Shown: positions 9,197 through 17,467 of the stretch, piece by piece
Layout of the letters: every line of letters starts with the position of its first letter
Numbering within the stretch: the stretch's first letter is position 1
Assembly: GCA_002245135.1 (NCBI GenBank)
Contig: NGBS01000943.1
Location: 1 to 41,226, forward strand
Direction of reading: 5' to 3'
Length of the DNA stretch: 41,226 nucleotides
DNA from: Proteromonas lacertae
Lineage: Eukaryota; Sar; Bigyra; Opalinata; Proteromonadidae
Notes under the pieces: generated by a model
Seen by the model: only the letters and a program-made list of their open reading frames with translations
Database searches by the model: none
What the model was told of the DNA's origin: nothing
Position numbers and translations under genes: made by a program

Positions 9197-10666
9197 TTGT
9201 TTAAAGAGAAAGTCTCTTCCAGCGGCGATAAAAAGAGAAAAGAACGCAGAAGAAGTCATTCTGTAAGTATCGAAAAGAGAAAGATAGGAAACAAAAGAAG
9301 CCATTCTACTAGTAGTAATGAAGTAGAAGAAGATAATTATCGTTGTAGAAGCTTTACCAAAAAGAAATACGATGATTATGTAAAAGATATAAACTTCTAT
9401 TCCAACAAAGGTTATTCTTACGATGAAAAGACAAAGCAGTTATTGTTTAAAGGAAAGAAGGTTATTAAAACTGAAGAATCGTTTGATGTACTAAAAGAAT
9501 TACACGAAGGTAATTGTCACATTACAATTGAACCTTTGTATTACTTGGTAAATGAAAAGAAGTACTATGGTATTACTAGAGAAATGGTAGATGTATTCGT
9601 AAAAACATGTTCTGGATGTAAAGAATTGAAGAAAGTTCATGTTGAACAACCGTTAAAACCGATACTATCAAGCTATCCACGCGAAAGAGTGTTATGTGAT
9701 CTAATTAATATGAGTAAAATCAATGAGAAATTTACAGTTACTGAAGAAGAACAATTTAATTACATTCTTACAGTGATTGATCATTACAGTAATTTTACAA
9801 TTATATATCCATTAAAGAGAAAAACAAAAGAAGAAACAGTGAAGAATATGCAAAATTATATCAGAATTTTTGGTGCTCCTCAGATTCTTCAAATGGATAA
9901 TGGTACTGAATTCAAGAATGATTTGATGAGAAGTTTATGCAATGAATATGGAATTGAAGAAGTTCATAGTGCACCTTATAGGCCTCAAACGAATGGAAAG
10001 GTAGAAAGGTACAACCGAGTTGTGAAAAACACTTTAAAAGGATTCATGATATCGAATAAAGGCATTTATTGGACTGAATTTGTTGATAAAATTATTGAAA
10101 CAATAAACAATCACAAGTGCAGAAGAACACATTCTAAGCCTAGATCTTTATTCTATATGTATATTGAACAATTAAAGAAGGAAAACCCAAAGTTATTTAT
10201 AAAAGAAAATGGCGAAGAAGATGGTGATAATGGTGGTAATAATGGTACAGTTGATGGTGATGATGATGGTAATGTTTGTCATGATGAATTATGTGATTGT
10301 TCTAAAGAAGATGATAAAGAATACTTTAATGATGATGAATACGATGAAGTTGAAGTAATAGAAATAGCAAAAGAAAAATATGATGAGAAGAAAAACATAG
10401 AAAACATCAGAAAAGATATTTTGAAAAATGAACATAAACTCCAACAAGTAAAAGATTACATTAATAAAAGAAGAGATGAATACAATGATAAAATGCATGA
10501 TGAATCAGAAAAGAAGCTGAAGAAAACTATTATCAATCCTAAACATGGTGATATAATTGTCTATACCGACAAGAAGAAGAATTACGCAGATAACAACAAG
10601 AAAGGAATAATTAAAGAAGATAAAAAAACTAAAGATTTATATGGATTGTATACTATTAATATTTAA
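9197..10666 (+). CDS. Integrase with H2C2 zinc finger and rve core (element 2)
   Basis: At least 489 residues. The frame is open upstream of the nominal TTG start to about 9120, directly behind an AG that could be a splice acceptor, so the true start lies further upstream. A basic Arg/Ser-rich N-terminus is followed by an HHCC finger (LHEGNCH ... CSGC, ~102-145) and the DDE core: D in LCDLINMSK (~165), D in LQMDNGTEF (~232), E in NGKVERYN (~268), with the SAPYRPQTNG loop typical of gypsy/Ginger-type integrases. The tail (350-440) is acidic, then basic and helical. It would insert element DNA into the host. The core looks complete. Coding-like sequence continues to about 10798 behind a GT...AG pair, so an intron near the 3' end is plausible. 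Confidence 0.85.
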   Translation: MFKEKVSSSGDKKRKERRRSHSVSIEKRKIGNKRSHSTSSNEVEEDNYRCRSFTKKKYDDYVKDINFYSNKGYSYDEKTKQLLFKGKKVIKTEESFDVLKELHEGNCHITIEPLYYLVNEKKYYGITREMVDVFVKTCSGCKELKKVHVEQPLKPILSSYPRERVLCDLINMSKINEKFTVTEEEQFNYILTVIDHYSNFTIIYPLKRKTKEETVKNMQNYIRIFGAPQILQMDNGTEFKNDLMRSLCNEYGIEEVHSAPYRPQTNGKVERYNRVVKNTLKGFMISNKGIYWTEFVDKIIETINNHKCRRTHSKPRSLFYMYIEQLKKENPKLFIKENGEEDGDNGGNNGTVDGDDDGNVCHDELCDCSKEDDKEYFNDDEYDEVEVIEIAKEKYDEKKNIENIRKDILKNEHKLQQVKDYINKRRDEYNDKMHDESEKKLKKTIINPKHGDIIVYTDKKKNYADNNKKGIIKEDKKTKDLYGLYTINI

Positions 10667-10822
10667 ATTAATATAATTATATAGGATTGATGACCAAGCA
10701 ATTAAACTTACTACATCTTCAGCATTTACAATAATACCTGTTACAAAAGAAGTAAATGAAAAAATGAAAAGAAAAGCTGATGAATTATATGTATTATAAA
10801 GTTTATTATTAATATATAATAG

Positions 10823-11485
10823 ATGAATCCTCAATCAAAGAAAAGACTATTAAATCCTGATTATAAGAAACAATTACATGAAATAGTTCATAGGCCAAAG
10901 TTAAATGCAGTCTATGGAACTATAGCTATAGGAGCAATTGATATTAAATTAGATTCATCATCACCATTAGAAGAAAGTCGATTAGAATATGTTAAATCTG
11001 TTAGAAATAAAATTGGAACAATGCAGTTGGATATTATAGATGTAAGATTTATATTGGATTTATATACTTATGGAAGTCAATTTGATTTATTATTAGAGAA
11101 TGATGAATGTTTAGGTACTTATATAACAACTAAAAATAGGGATATTTATATAATTAAGTCGGATAGTAGGTATTATACAACGTATCAGACATTAGTAAAA
11201 GGTATAAAGTATATTCATGTCATTGACTCATCTAATAAAGGTAATTATAAAACAGATTTAGAGAAACTCAGAATTAAAGTTGGTAAAGATAAAGATCAAT
11301 TCAGATTATTAGTTGATAAGGTGGAAACAAATCATCCAGAAGCTACAGATATAGTTTCATTGGTAGTATTTATGATGAAATGTAAGGGTGCAAATATTAT
11401 TAGTGTTGACACAAGGTTATTAGGAAATTTGTTTAAAGAATATATAGATACATTAATCAATATCAACATCATCAATTACTTATGA
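10823..11485 (+). CDS. Unknown 220-aa protein of element 2
   Basis: An ATG-started frame. The N-terminus is basic (MNPQSKKRLLNPDYKKQ) and the rest is a globular alternation of beta- and helix-like stretches (TYGSQFDLLLENDECLG, RDIYIIKSDSRYYTT). There is no signal peptide, membrane segment or known motif. It lies between integrase and protease on the same strand, so it is taken as an element 2 gene. An NPDY motif also ends the small element 1 protein at 3333, which may be coincidence. Confidence 0.5.
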   Translation: MNPQSKKRLLNPDYKKQLHEIVHRPKLNAVYGTIAIGAIDIKLDSSSPLEESRLEYVKSVRNKIGTMQLDIIDVRFILDLYTYGSQFDLLLENDECLGTYITTKNRDIYIIKSDSRYYTTYQTLVKGIKYIHVIDSSNKGNYKTDLEKLRIKVGKDKDQFRLLVDKVETNHPEATDIVSLVVFMMKCKGANIISVDTRLLGNLFKEYIDTLININIINYL

Positions 11486-11621
11486 AGAAGAACAAGAAAG
11501 CCATGGTTTAAGCTTTGCAAAAAAGATAAGAAAAGTATTTCAGTATGATGATAAGATTGTTTGTTACAAAGGTAAAGAAAGGGCTGGAAACATCAGTAAA
11601 TGTGAAAAATTAATATGTGAT

Positions 11622-12128
11622 ATGAATACTAATTATGAGTTAAATACAGACGAGTTCACACTTCTACTACATTTCATCAACAATGACAATAGTGATGTTA
11701 TAGATCCATTGGTACTATATCAAGATGAAGCTCCCAATCACTCCATTCATCATAGTAATACTTATTTCATTCCAGTATGCAGAGAACATCATTGGACAGT
11801 ATGGGAGGTGGAATATGTAAAGAATGAATCTATTACATGTTATATCCATGATTCAATGAAAGAATATACTCATGACTCTCAAGATAGAAGGTATTTATAC
11901 TCTGATATTACATCATTATTTGACACAGAAAACATCGATATCTCTTATAAATGTAGTAAAATAATACCATTAGATTATGAGTTAAAGAACTTAAAACAAA
12001 AAGGTAATAAGAGCTGCGGTTATTTTGCATTGTTCTTTTTAGGTATAAGAAGATGTGGAACATATAGAATCTTTCAATATATCGTACTTTATATTGGATT
12101 TAAAAAGGGTTTTAGCATCATTGGATAA
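11622..12128 (+). CDS. Ulp1/adenain-like cysteine protease (C48 type)
   Basis: The 168-residue frame carries the C48 catalytic pattern: His in REHHWTVWEV (~55), Asp in YIHDSM (~75), and the Gln/Cys box LKQKGNKSCGYFALFFL with the oxyanion Gln six residues before the nucleophile Cys (~131). In this family such enzymes cleave after Gly-Gly-type sites in ubiquitin-like or viral proteins; in mobile elements they probably process element proteins. Coding-like sequence in front of the ATG (11490-11620) suggests the real protein begins further upstream. Fold assignment is good; the substrate is unknown. Confidence 0.75.
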   Translation: MNTNYELNTDEFTLLLHFINNDNSDVIDPLVLYQDEAPNHSIHHSNTYFIPVCREHHWTVWEVEYVKNESITCYIHDSMKEYTHDSQDRRYLYSDITSLFDTENIDISYKCSKIIPLDYELKNLKQKGNKSCGYFALFFLGIRRCGTYRIFQYIVLYIGFKKGFSIIG

Positions 12129-12179
12129 TAATGATAAAGCAAAGTTATATTGGTATAAAAAGCATAAACCATCATTCTA

Positions 12180-13055
12180 TAGATTCAAATGCTAACATCT
12201 ATATTAATTCATTATAATAATGTTTTATTGTAACTTGTTTGTTTTGCAAATTTAACTTTTAAATAACAAATAATTAAAAGTATATAAATTCATATTCATT
12301 TTTCCTATTAAGCTTATAATATGTGTATGTAATACACATACTATAATACATCTATCTATATATTAATATCAAAAATTACTCAAAATTTATAACATTACCA
12401 AAGTTAATTACAAAAGAAAAAGTAGTAATTGTATAATATAGTTTATTATTTTTAATTACGAAATAATTTAAAAAGATATACAAAAATATAAACAATTACT
12501 TATGAAATTAACGATAAAAAAATAATTAAGGGGGTAAAAAAATTCAGGATTTACAACACATTTTTTTGTTTATCTCATCATCCAATTGAAATTTTTTGAA
12601 AAAAAAGTGAACTAATTGGTGTAATAGTTGATATCGAGACATGTTGTATATATTATATGACCTCCTATATATCCCTTCATAACTCATTATGTGTAGTAAC
12701 ATTATGTAGTTAATTTGTTTCTAAAGTCTCTAATCGCTCAACGGAGAGTTGTACTCAACGGGGAACAACAAGATTGAAATTAATGACATTTTGAAAAGCA
12801 AATCAAATATAAACTCAAAGATAGGTAGATATAAACAAACTATTTAAATAAATATTGTTACTTTGTTATTAAATTGTTTATATATTGCTATTTAAAGTTT
12901 TTAAAAATTTGGGTTATTAAAAATAAACAAAAATAAATTAACCCAATTTACGTTTTTTTATTATTTTTATTTCATTTTTTTATTATACTAGTATGGCAAG
13001 AACAAAGCCAACATGCTGTATAAGATGCAACATGGGGAAAGTATTTTTTTTATAA
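12180..13055. other. AT-rich intergenic stretch with one transposon-end-like motif
   Basis: No open frame of note. The stretch is A/T-rich with poly-A and poly-T runs. At 12759-12771 it contains CGGGGAACAACAA, identical to the terminal sequence of the foldback element's right arm (14833-14845), so a solo or older end of the same family may lie here. A short inverted repeat around TTGGGTTA/TAACCCAA lies at about 12909-12943. Confidence 0.45.
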
Positions 13056-13060
13056 TTTAA

Positions 13061-13474
13061 TTGGAAAGTTGCGAATTGAACGGCCTTTCAAATTTTGAGC
13101 ACCCCTTAATTAGGGCTTTTATTTCTTTATTTTATGATTTCTTTGAGGTCCAAACTATAGTGCATAATAACTGCAGTTAGGACCTCCAATTTATTTTGTT
13201 ATTATATGCCTATTGCGTGAAAAAATATAGCCAATATGAAAATTTAAGCAAACCGTGCGGTTTGATTAAACTTATGTTTTCATTTTTTTAAATTCCTGTC
13301 TTCAATATGAATAAAGCAGTTTAAATGATGAAATAAATACATTATTGATATAAGCAGAGATGATATGATGTAGTTAAGAGGTTAAAAAAGAAAGAAATCA
13401 AAAAATAAAGAAATAAAAGCCCTAATTAAGGGGCGCTCAAAATTTGACAAGCCGTTCAATTCGCAACTTTCCAA
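13061..13474. mobile_element. MITE with ~85-bp terminal inverted repeats and TTTAA target duplication
   Basis: Both ends carry nearly identical inverted repeats starting TTGGAAAGTTGCGAATTGAA and running about 85 bases, through AATTAGGGCTTTTATTTCTT. They are flanked by TTTAA at 13056-13060 and 13475-13479. The 414-bp element has no ORF and holds an internal palindrome around GAGGTCC/GGACCTC (13143-13187). It is a non-autonomous DNA transposon; the 5-bp (or TTAA-core) duplication does not by itself settle the superfamily. High arm identity suggests recent movement. Confidence 0.88.
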
Positions 13475-13508
13475 TTTAACTGTACAGAAATACAATCATT
13501 CAAATAAA

Positions 13509-14300
13509 ATGTCAACACATCTTTCCAAAACTATTACAGCTATAAGAGTAGGTCCTAACGTATATGTTACTATATTTTTTAACAATTACTGTATTAAACA
13601 ATTAGTTAATTATTTAACATTAATATATATTACAGATAGTATGGAGAGTAATATTTTATCCTTTATTTATACAGCATATACAGAAATAACAAAAGAATGC
13701 ATATCAGCTAATTATTATAAATTTATGTTAATATTGCATTTAATTGAGGATTTTATTTTATCTATACAATATTGCAAAGTAGTGTTTAATAAAATTTATC
13801 CATATCTAGTGTATATCAAATCTGTCAGGAAATGCATTCAGATGAAATATTTTTCAATTATTTCAAATATAGGAGTAGATATAATGGATATAATTATCAA
13901 TAAATATATTGATTGGAGCTATAGTGTAAATTTCAATGTAAGATTAATTAAATATTATATAGATAATATATATTCCAATTATACCAATAAAATATTGCAA
14001 GATAATAAATTTGAAATTATATATTATACATTTCATATAGATGATAAAGATTCACTTAATTTCAGAAGTGATATCAATGATAGAATATATAATACAGAAG
14101 TTAATCCATTTTGTAATATATTTATCCATAATATTGATTATAAATTGAATGAAGATATAGTACCACATGTAATTAACTTGAAATTAAAAAATGTAATTGT
14201 TAATGGCGAATGTGAAGTCATATTGTTGTTCCCCGTATGGCGGAAATCCCCGTATGGCGGAACTCTATATTGCAGAATGATTCAATCAAAACTATTATGA
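13509..14300 (+). CDS. Unknown Ile/Tyr/Asn-rich protein, 3' end inside a foldback element
   Basis: A 263-codon frame from ATG 13509. It is rich in Ile, Tyr and Asn, as expected in AT-rich genomes, and predicted mostly helical in the first 150 residues; I recognise no domain. The last ~25 residues and the stop lie in the left arm of the inverted-repeat element starting at 14223, so the original 3' end was replaced by the insertion. Coding-like sequence continues behind the element (14850-15084). The gene starts 30 bases behind the MITE, which may have altered its promoter. Confidence 0.5.
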   Translation: MSTHLSKTITAIRVGPNVYVTIFFNNYCIKQLVNYLTLIYITDSMESNILSFIYTAYTEITKECISANYYKFMLILHLIEDFILSIQYCKVVFNKIYPYLVYIKSVRKCIQMKYFSIISNIGVDIMDIIINKYIDWSYSVNFNVRLIKYYIDNIYSNYTNKILQDNKFEIIYYTFHIDDKDSLNFRSDINDRIYNTEVNPFCNIFIHNIDYKLNEDIVPHVINLKLKNVIVNGECEVILLFPVWRKSPYGGTLYCRMIQSKLL

Positions 14301-14845
14301 TATTCATGATGTTCGGAGTTAGTTATTAACAAATATATAGTTAGTTTGTCATATGACCTACATCTGTGATATACTTATTTATGAACTTCATTATTCTCAA
14401 TATTAAACTAATTTTTGTATATTTTCTATTTTAATGTATCAGTCACTACTACAGTCTAAAATACATTATCTAATATAAATAGAATACATTATTTTTTATG
14501 TTAAAGTACAGAAAACAGAAAAAAGAAAAAATATATTCAAGCCTCGCTCAAGCCAGTTGTTTAATTTCTATTTTTGCTACCTTAACATTAATTTATTGTA
14601 TTCTATTCATATCAGATAATGTATTTTAGACTGTAGTAGTGACTGATACATTAAAATAGAAAATATACAAAAATTAGTTTAATATTGAGAATAATGAAGT
14701 TCATAAATAAGTATATCACAGATGTAGGTCATATGACAAACTAACTATATATTTGTTAATAACTAACTCCGAACATCATGAATATCATAATAGTTTTGAT
14801 TGAATCATTCTGCAATATAGAGTTCCGCCATACGGGGAACAACAA
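14223..14845. mobile_element. Foldback element: ~268-bp inverted arms around a 69-bp spacer
   Basis: Left arm 14223-14508 and right arm 14578-14845 are near-perfect reverse complements starting TTGTTGTTCCCCGTATGGCGG. The left arm has one extra copy of a 17-bp unit (TCCCCGTATGGCGGAAA), which explains its greater length. The spacer 14509-14577 is unique and contains no ORF. No target duplication could be recognised. The long arms recall foldback or Mutator-type MITEs. RNA from this locus would form a ~268-bp hairpin. The few arm mismatches gather at the inner end. Confidence 0.9.
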
Positions 14846-14892
14846 CTATTACAAAAGATAAAACAAATACTTTACATTCTATTGTTAGTAAA

Positions 14893-15084
14893 ATGATAAT
14901 GAGATATAATAAAGTTCAACAAAGTATATATAATCCTATCAGTGTAACAATGAAGAACAAAAGAATACATTTCTTTACTACAGATGTAGAAGCTAGTAGA
15001 AATAGGAGAAAACAAGAAGAAGAAGAAAAAAAGAAAGAACAAATAAATCATGAATTAATCATCATTTCTGATGATGAATGTTAA
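14893..15084 (+). CDS. Short frame behind the foldback element
   Basis: A 63-residue frame with a Lys/Glu coiled end (RRKQEEEEKKKEQ) followed by an IIIISDDE-like acidic tail. The frame is open upstream to the right edge of the foldback element. It is best read as the displaced 3' part of the gene at 13509; alternatively it is a small gene of its own. Confidence 0.35.
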   Translation: MIMRYNKVQQSIYNPISVTMKNKRIHFFTTDVEASRNRRKQEEEEKKKEQINHELIIISDDEC

Positions 15085-15178
15085 TTAACTAATATCTTAT
15101 TAATTGATTGAATTGATTGAATTGGTGTTTATTTATTTTATTTATTACATAAGTTTGAATCATAATGTTCTTCTTTTT

Positions 15179-15236
15179 AAGGGAGGAGACTTTCCCATTC
15201 TCATTTGAGATTGAGAATGGGAAAGTCGCCTCCCTT
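15179..15236. repeat. Near-perfect 25-bp hairpin followed by a T run
   Basis: The arms 15179-15203 and 15212-15236 (AAGGGAGGAGACTTTCCCATTCTCA and its complement) differ at one base and enclose an 8-base loop, with a poly-T tract directly behind. It lies about 95 bases downstream of the stop at 15084. It could be a tiny MITE, a 3'-end processing hairpin or a small RNA precursor. Confidence 0.85.
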
Positions 15237-15239
15237 TTT

Positions 15240-15570
15240 TTTCGCAAAATATAATCAAGATAACAAATTAAATAATTCTAACTAATTATATTACATCAAA
15301 AGAAACAAGAAAATCAAAAAGAATAAGAATAAGAAATTTACCTAATATGACATATGTCACGTAATTTATGAATGTTTGATTTGGTGTGCCAGGAGCCCGA
15401 GTCATGCGGCTAGGTGTGCCAAGTCCTTTATTCTATATTATTATAACTCCAGCTTTATTAGAATGAAAATGGGATAAAAAATAAAAACCGCAAATATGTA
15501 AAACAAGATCTGAGTCAAGTATACTAATCAAACCTGCTCAGTCAAACATTCTTATTGTTAATACTAATCT
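15240..15570. other. Intergenic stretch with a GC-rich spot
   Basis: No gene is seen. At 15381-15425 a locally GC-rich stretch contains the repeated word GGTGTGCCA (15383 and 15413) around AGGAGCCCGAGTCATGCGGC. It does not fold as a tRNA by eye and has no T-loop box. Confidence 0.4.
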
Positions 15571-15619
15571 AAAATGCATTTTAATTTCTTTGTATCGTTT
15601 TGGGTTTATTTCATCCGAA

Positions 15620-16346
15620 AGCTCACTTTTCAAATGTAACAGACTATATATATGATCCTCACAATTACCTTACAGATGAAGATAAAGCTTCGTATTAGTG
15701 TTATTATAATATATTTAGAGATACATATTATATATCAGCAGCTGAATCTATTGGAGATATAAAAATCAAAATAGCCAACTGCATAAATGATAAAAGTTTA
15801 GAAGAATGTAGAGAATTGTTATTTGTATTATCGCCTGAAAATTGTACTGTTAATTTTTATGCTGGATATAGTAGATATAATAACTATAATGATGTAGTAA
15901 GAGAAATAGTGGAATATAATAAGTCAGGATTAAAAAATAAACATTATAATTTAATTATAAAGGAGTATTTGAATGTCAACATAGTATTGAAGAAAAAGAC
16001 AACATATATTATTGCATGTGGTTTACTTGTAATTTTAATATGTTTAATAACAGTATATTGTATTAAAGATTTATATGATACTCTAATAAAGTATGATCTA
16101 TCTTTACATTTTTTCTTCAGTAGAAATTTAAAGATTAAATCAGTTTTGGAAGGATTAAAGATAGAAAAAATACATCATATAGTGTATGAATCCGAATATT
16201 GTCCTATTTGTTTTGAACATTATGATGATAATAAGATAATGGTATTAGCTTGTGGATATATATTCTGTGAAAAATGTATAATACAATATATAGAAAGTGG
16301 GCAAAGGACTTGCCCACTATGTAGAAGAATTGTTTTATATATTTAA
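15620..16346 (+). CDS. Membrane-anchored RING-finger protein (variant RING)
   Basis: The C-terminal exon ends with a RING domain: CPIC, a lone Cys in CGYIFCEKC, and CPLC. RING proteins are usually E3 ubiquitin ligases. The position that is normally the zinc-binding His (CGH) is Tyr here, so one ligand is changed. A membrane helix (TTYIIACGLLVILICLITVY) precedes the RING by about 75 residues. The nominal start of the ORF at 15816 is TTG and not real: a 27-nt intron at 15692-15718 joins the frame to upstream coding sequence (GLFHPKAHFSNVTDY) in phase. The start codon was not resolved; an ATG at 15566 is a candidate first exon. Confidence 0.65.
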
Positions 16347-16530
16347 GTATTAAATAAGTTGTTGCTTTGTTTTATATGAAATAAAATAATAATAAAATAT
16401 TCTCTATAATTTTTGAAGATGAAAAAATGATAGAACTACTTTATGTTAATAATTATCCAAAATGCAATACACTTATCAATAAATCTTATCACTTAAATTC
16501 AAGAATTTTCTTATTTTGAATATTGATTTA

Positions 16531-17420
16531 CTATACTCTGAGCTCTATCACAGTATACTTAGATCCAAAGTGGCATTGTTTTCCATACTCCCCAAATACA
16601 TTGTAAGAAACCTTTCCACATTCACATTCACTTATACATCGGAATTCACTATGAATACATTCAGGATCAATTGGAATTACAGTTGGATTTGAACTGGTTG
16701 GAGTAGGAGTAACAGGAGGATAAGGAGTTTTTATTTTTTCACAATAACAATTACCATTTATTCGATTTTCACATATTGGATGATAATATTCATTACATCC
16801 ATTCTTTAAGGATATTGAACTTCCATTTTGACCACATATTAATTCTAAACCTATCTCCACATGTTCCCATTTATTATTATTACATACATAATATCCATTT
16901 CCACATTCACATTCATTTTCACACAAATATTCACCATTCTCACATTCACCACTTGGTTTTGCACTTGGAGTGTTTGTACTAGGAGTAGGATTTATACAAC
17001 TACATTCACCACTAATTCTACCAGCACATACACCTTCATCATACCCTTTACAACCACTATTAATCGTTATATTATATTCATCTACTTTACCACACACTAA
17101 ATTATTCTCAATGATTATATATCGCCATCTTCCATCAATACATTCTTCATATCCATTTCCACATTCACATTCATTTAAACATCTTTGATGAACATTTACA
17201 GATTCTGAAACTATTGTAGGAGCAGTTGTTGTTCCACAATAACAATTACCACTTATTCTACCAGCACATTTACTTTCATCTAATCCATCACATCCAGTTA
17301 CAAACTGTTAGCTATACGAACATATGTCAATTCTCCATCAACGCATCGACATCTGTCAATACATCTTTGACTTCTTTCTACACAAACTGGACGAGTTGTA
17401 TTTGGAGATGTGTTAAATAA
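16531..17420 (-). CDS. Cysteine-rich modular secreted or surface protein
   Basis: Modules of about 85-95 residues repeat at least three times, each with a NECECGNGY-type box, a Trp-containing strand, a conserved Cys-Gly, a GCxxxxxxxCAGRISGxCxC box, and a Pro/Thr linker (e.g. NPTPSTNTPSAKPSG). Such Cys spacing and P/T linkers are typical of secreted or surface proteins. The frame from 17097 down (188 residues) starts at GTG only because no ATG is near; coding continues upstream to about 17420, with one apparent 1-nt shift near 17307. The N-terminus and signal peptide were not identified. No known family is recognised. Confidence 0.55.
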
Positions 17421-17467
17421 TCTGATTATTCTGCTGCTAATAATCTGATTATTCTGTTAAATAATTC

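Larger units (their letters stand above)
9100..12180 (+). mobile_element. Integrase plus cysteine-protease element (Ginger- or Polinton-like), element 2
   Basis: Three plus-strand genes lie in a row: an integrase with an H2C2 finger, an unknown protein, and a Ulp1/adenain-like cysteine protease. Integrase plus C48-type protease is known from Ginger DNA transposons and from Polintons. No polymerase, capsid or reverse transcriptase was found here, which favours Ginger or a truncated Polinton. Terminal repeats were not recognised, so both limits are approximate. Its integrase is clearly different from that of element 1, and its composition lacks the AGGA/TCCT bias. The three genes look largely whole. 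Confidence 0.55.

Noticed and set aside
10289-10498. Minus-strand frame of hydrophobic Phe/Ile residues
   Set aside because: It is the reverse of the Glu/Lys/Asp-rich integrase tail; such shadows always look membrane-like.
15692-15718. In-frame TAG in the RING gene as further evidence for recoding
   Set aside because: The TAG lies within a 27-nt intron that fits the local splice pattern and keeps the phase.
15816-16346. Start of the RING protein at 15816
   Set aside because: The codon is TTG, and in-phase coding sequence continues upstream across a 27-nt intron.
16776-17420. Several plus-strand frames rich in His, Ile, Pro and Thr
   Set aside because: They are the antisense of the cysteine-rich modular gene and show no domain of their own.
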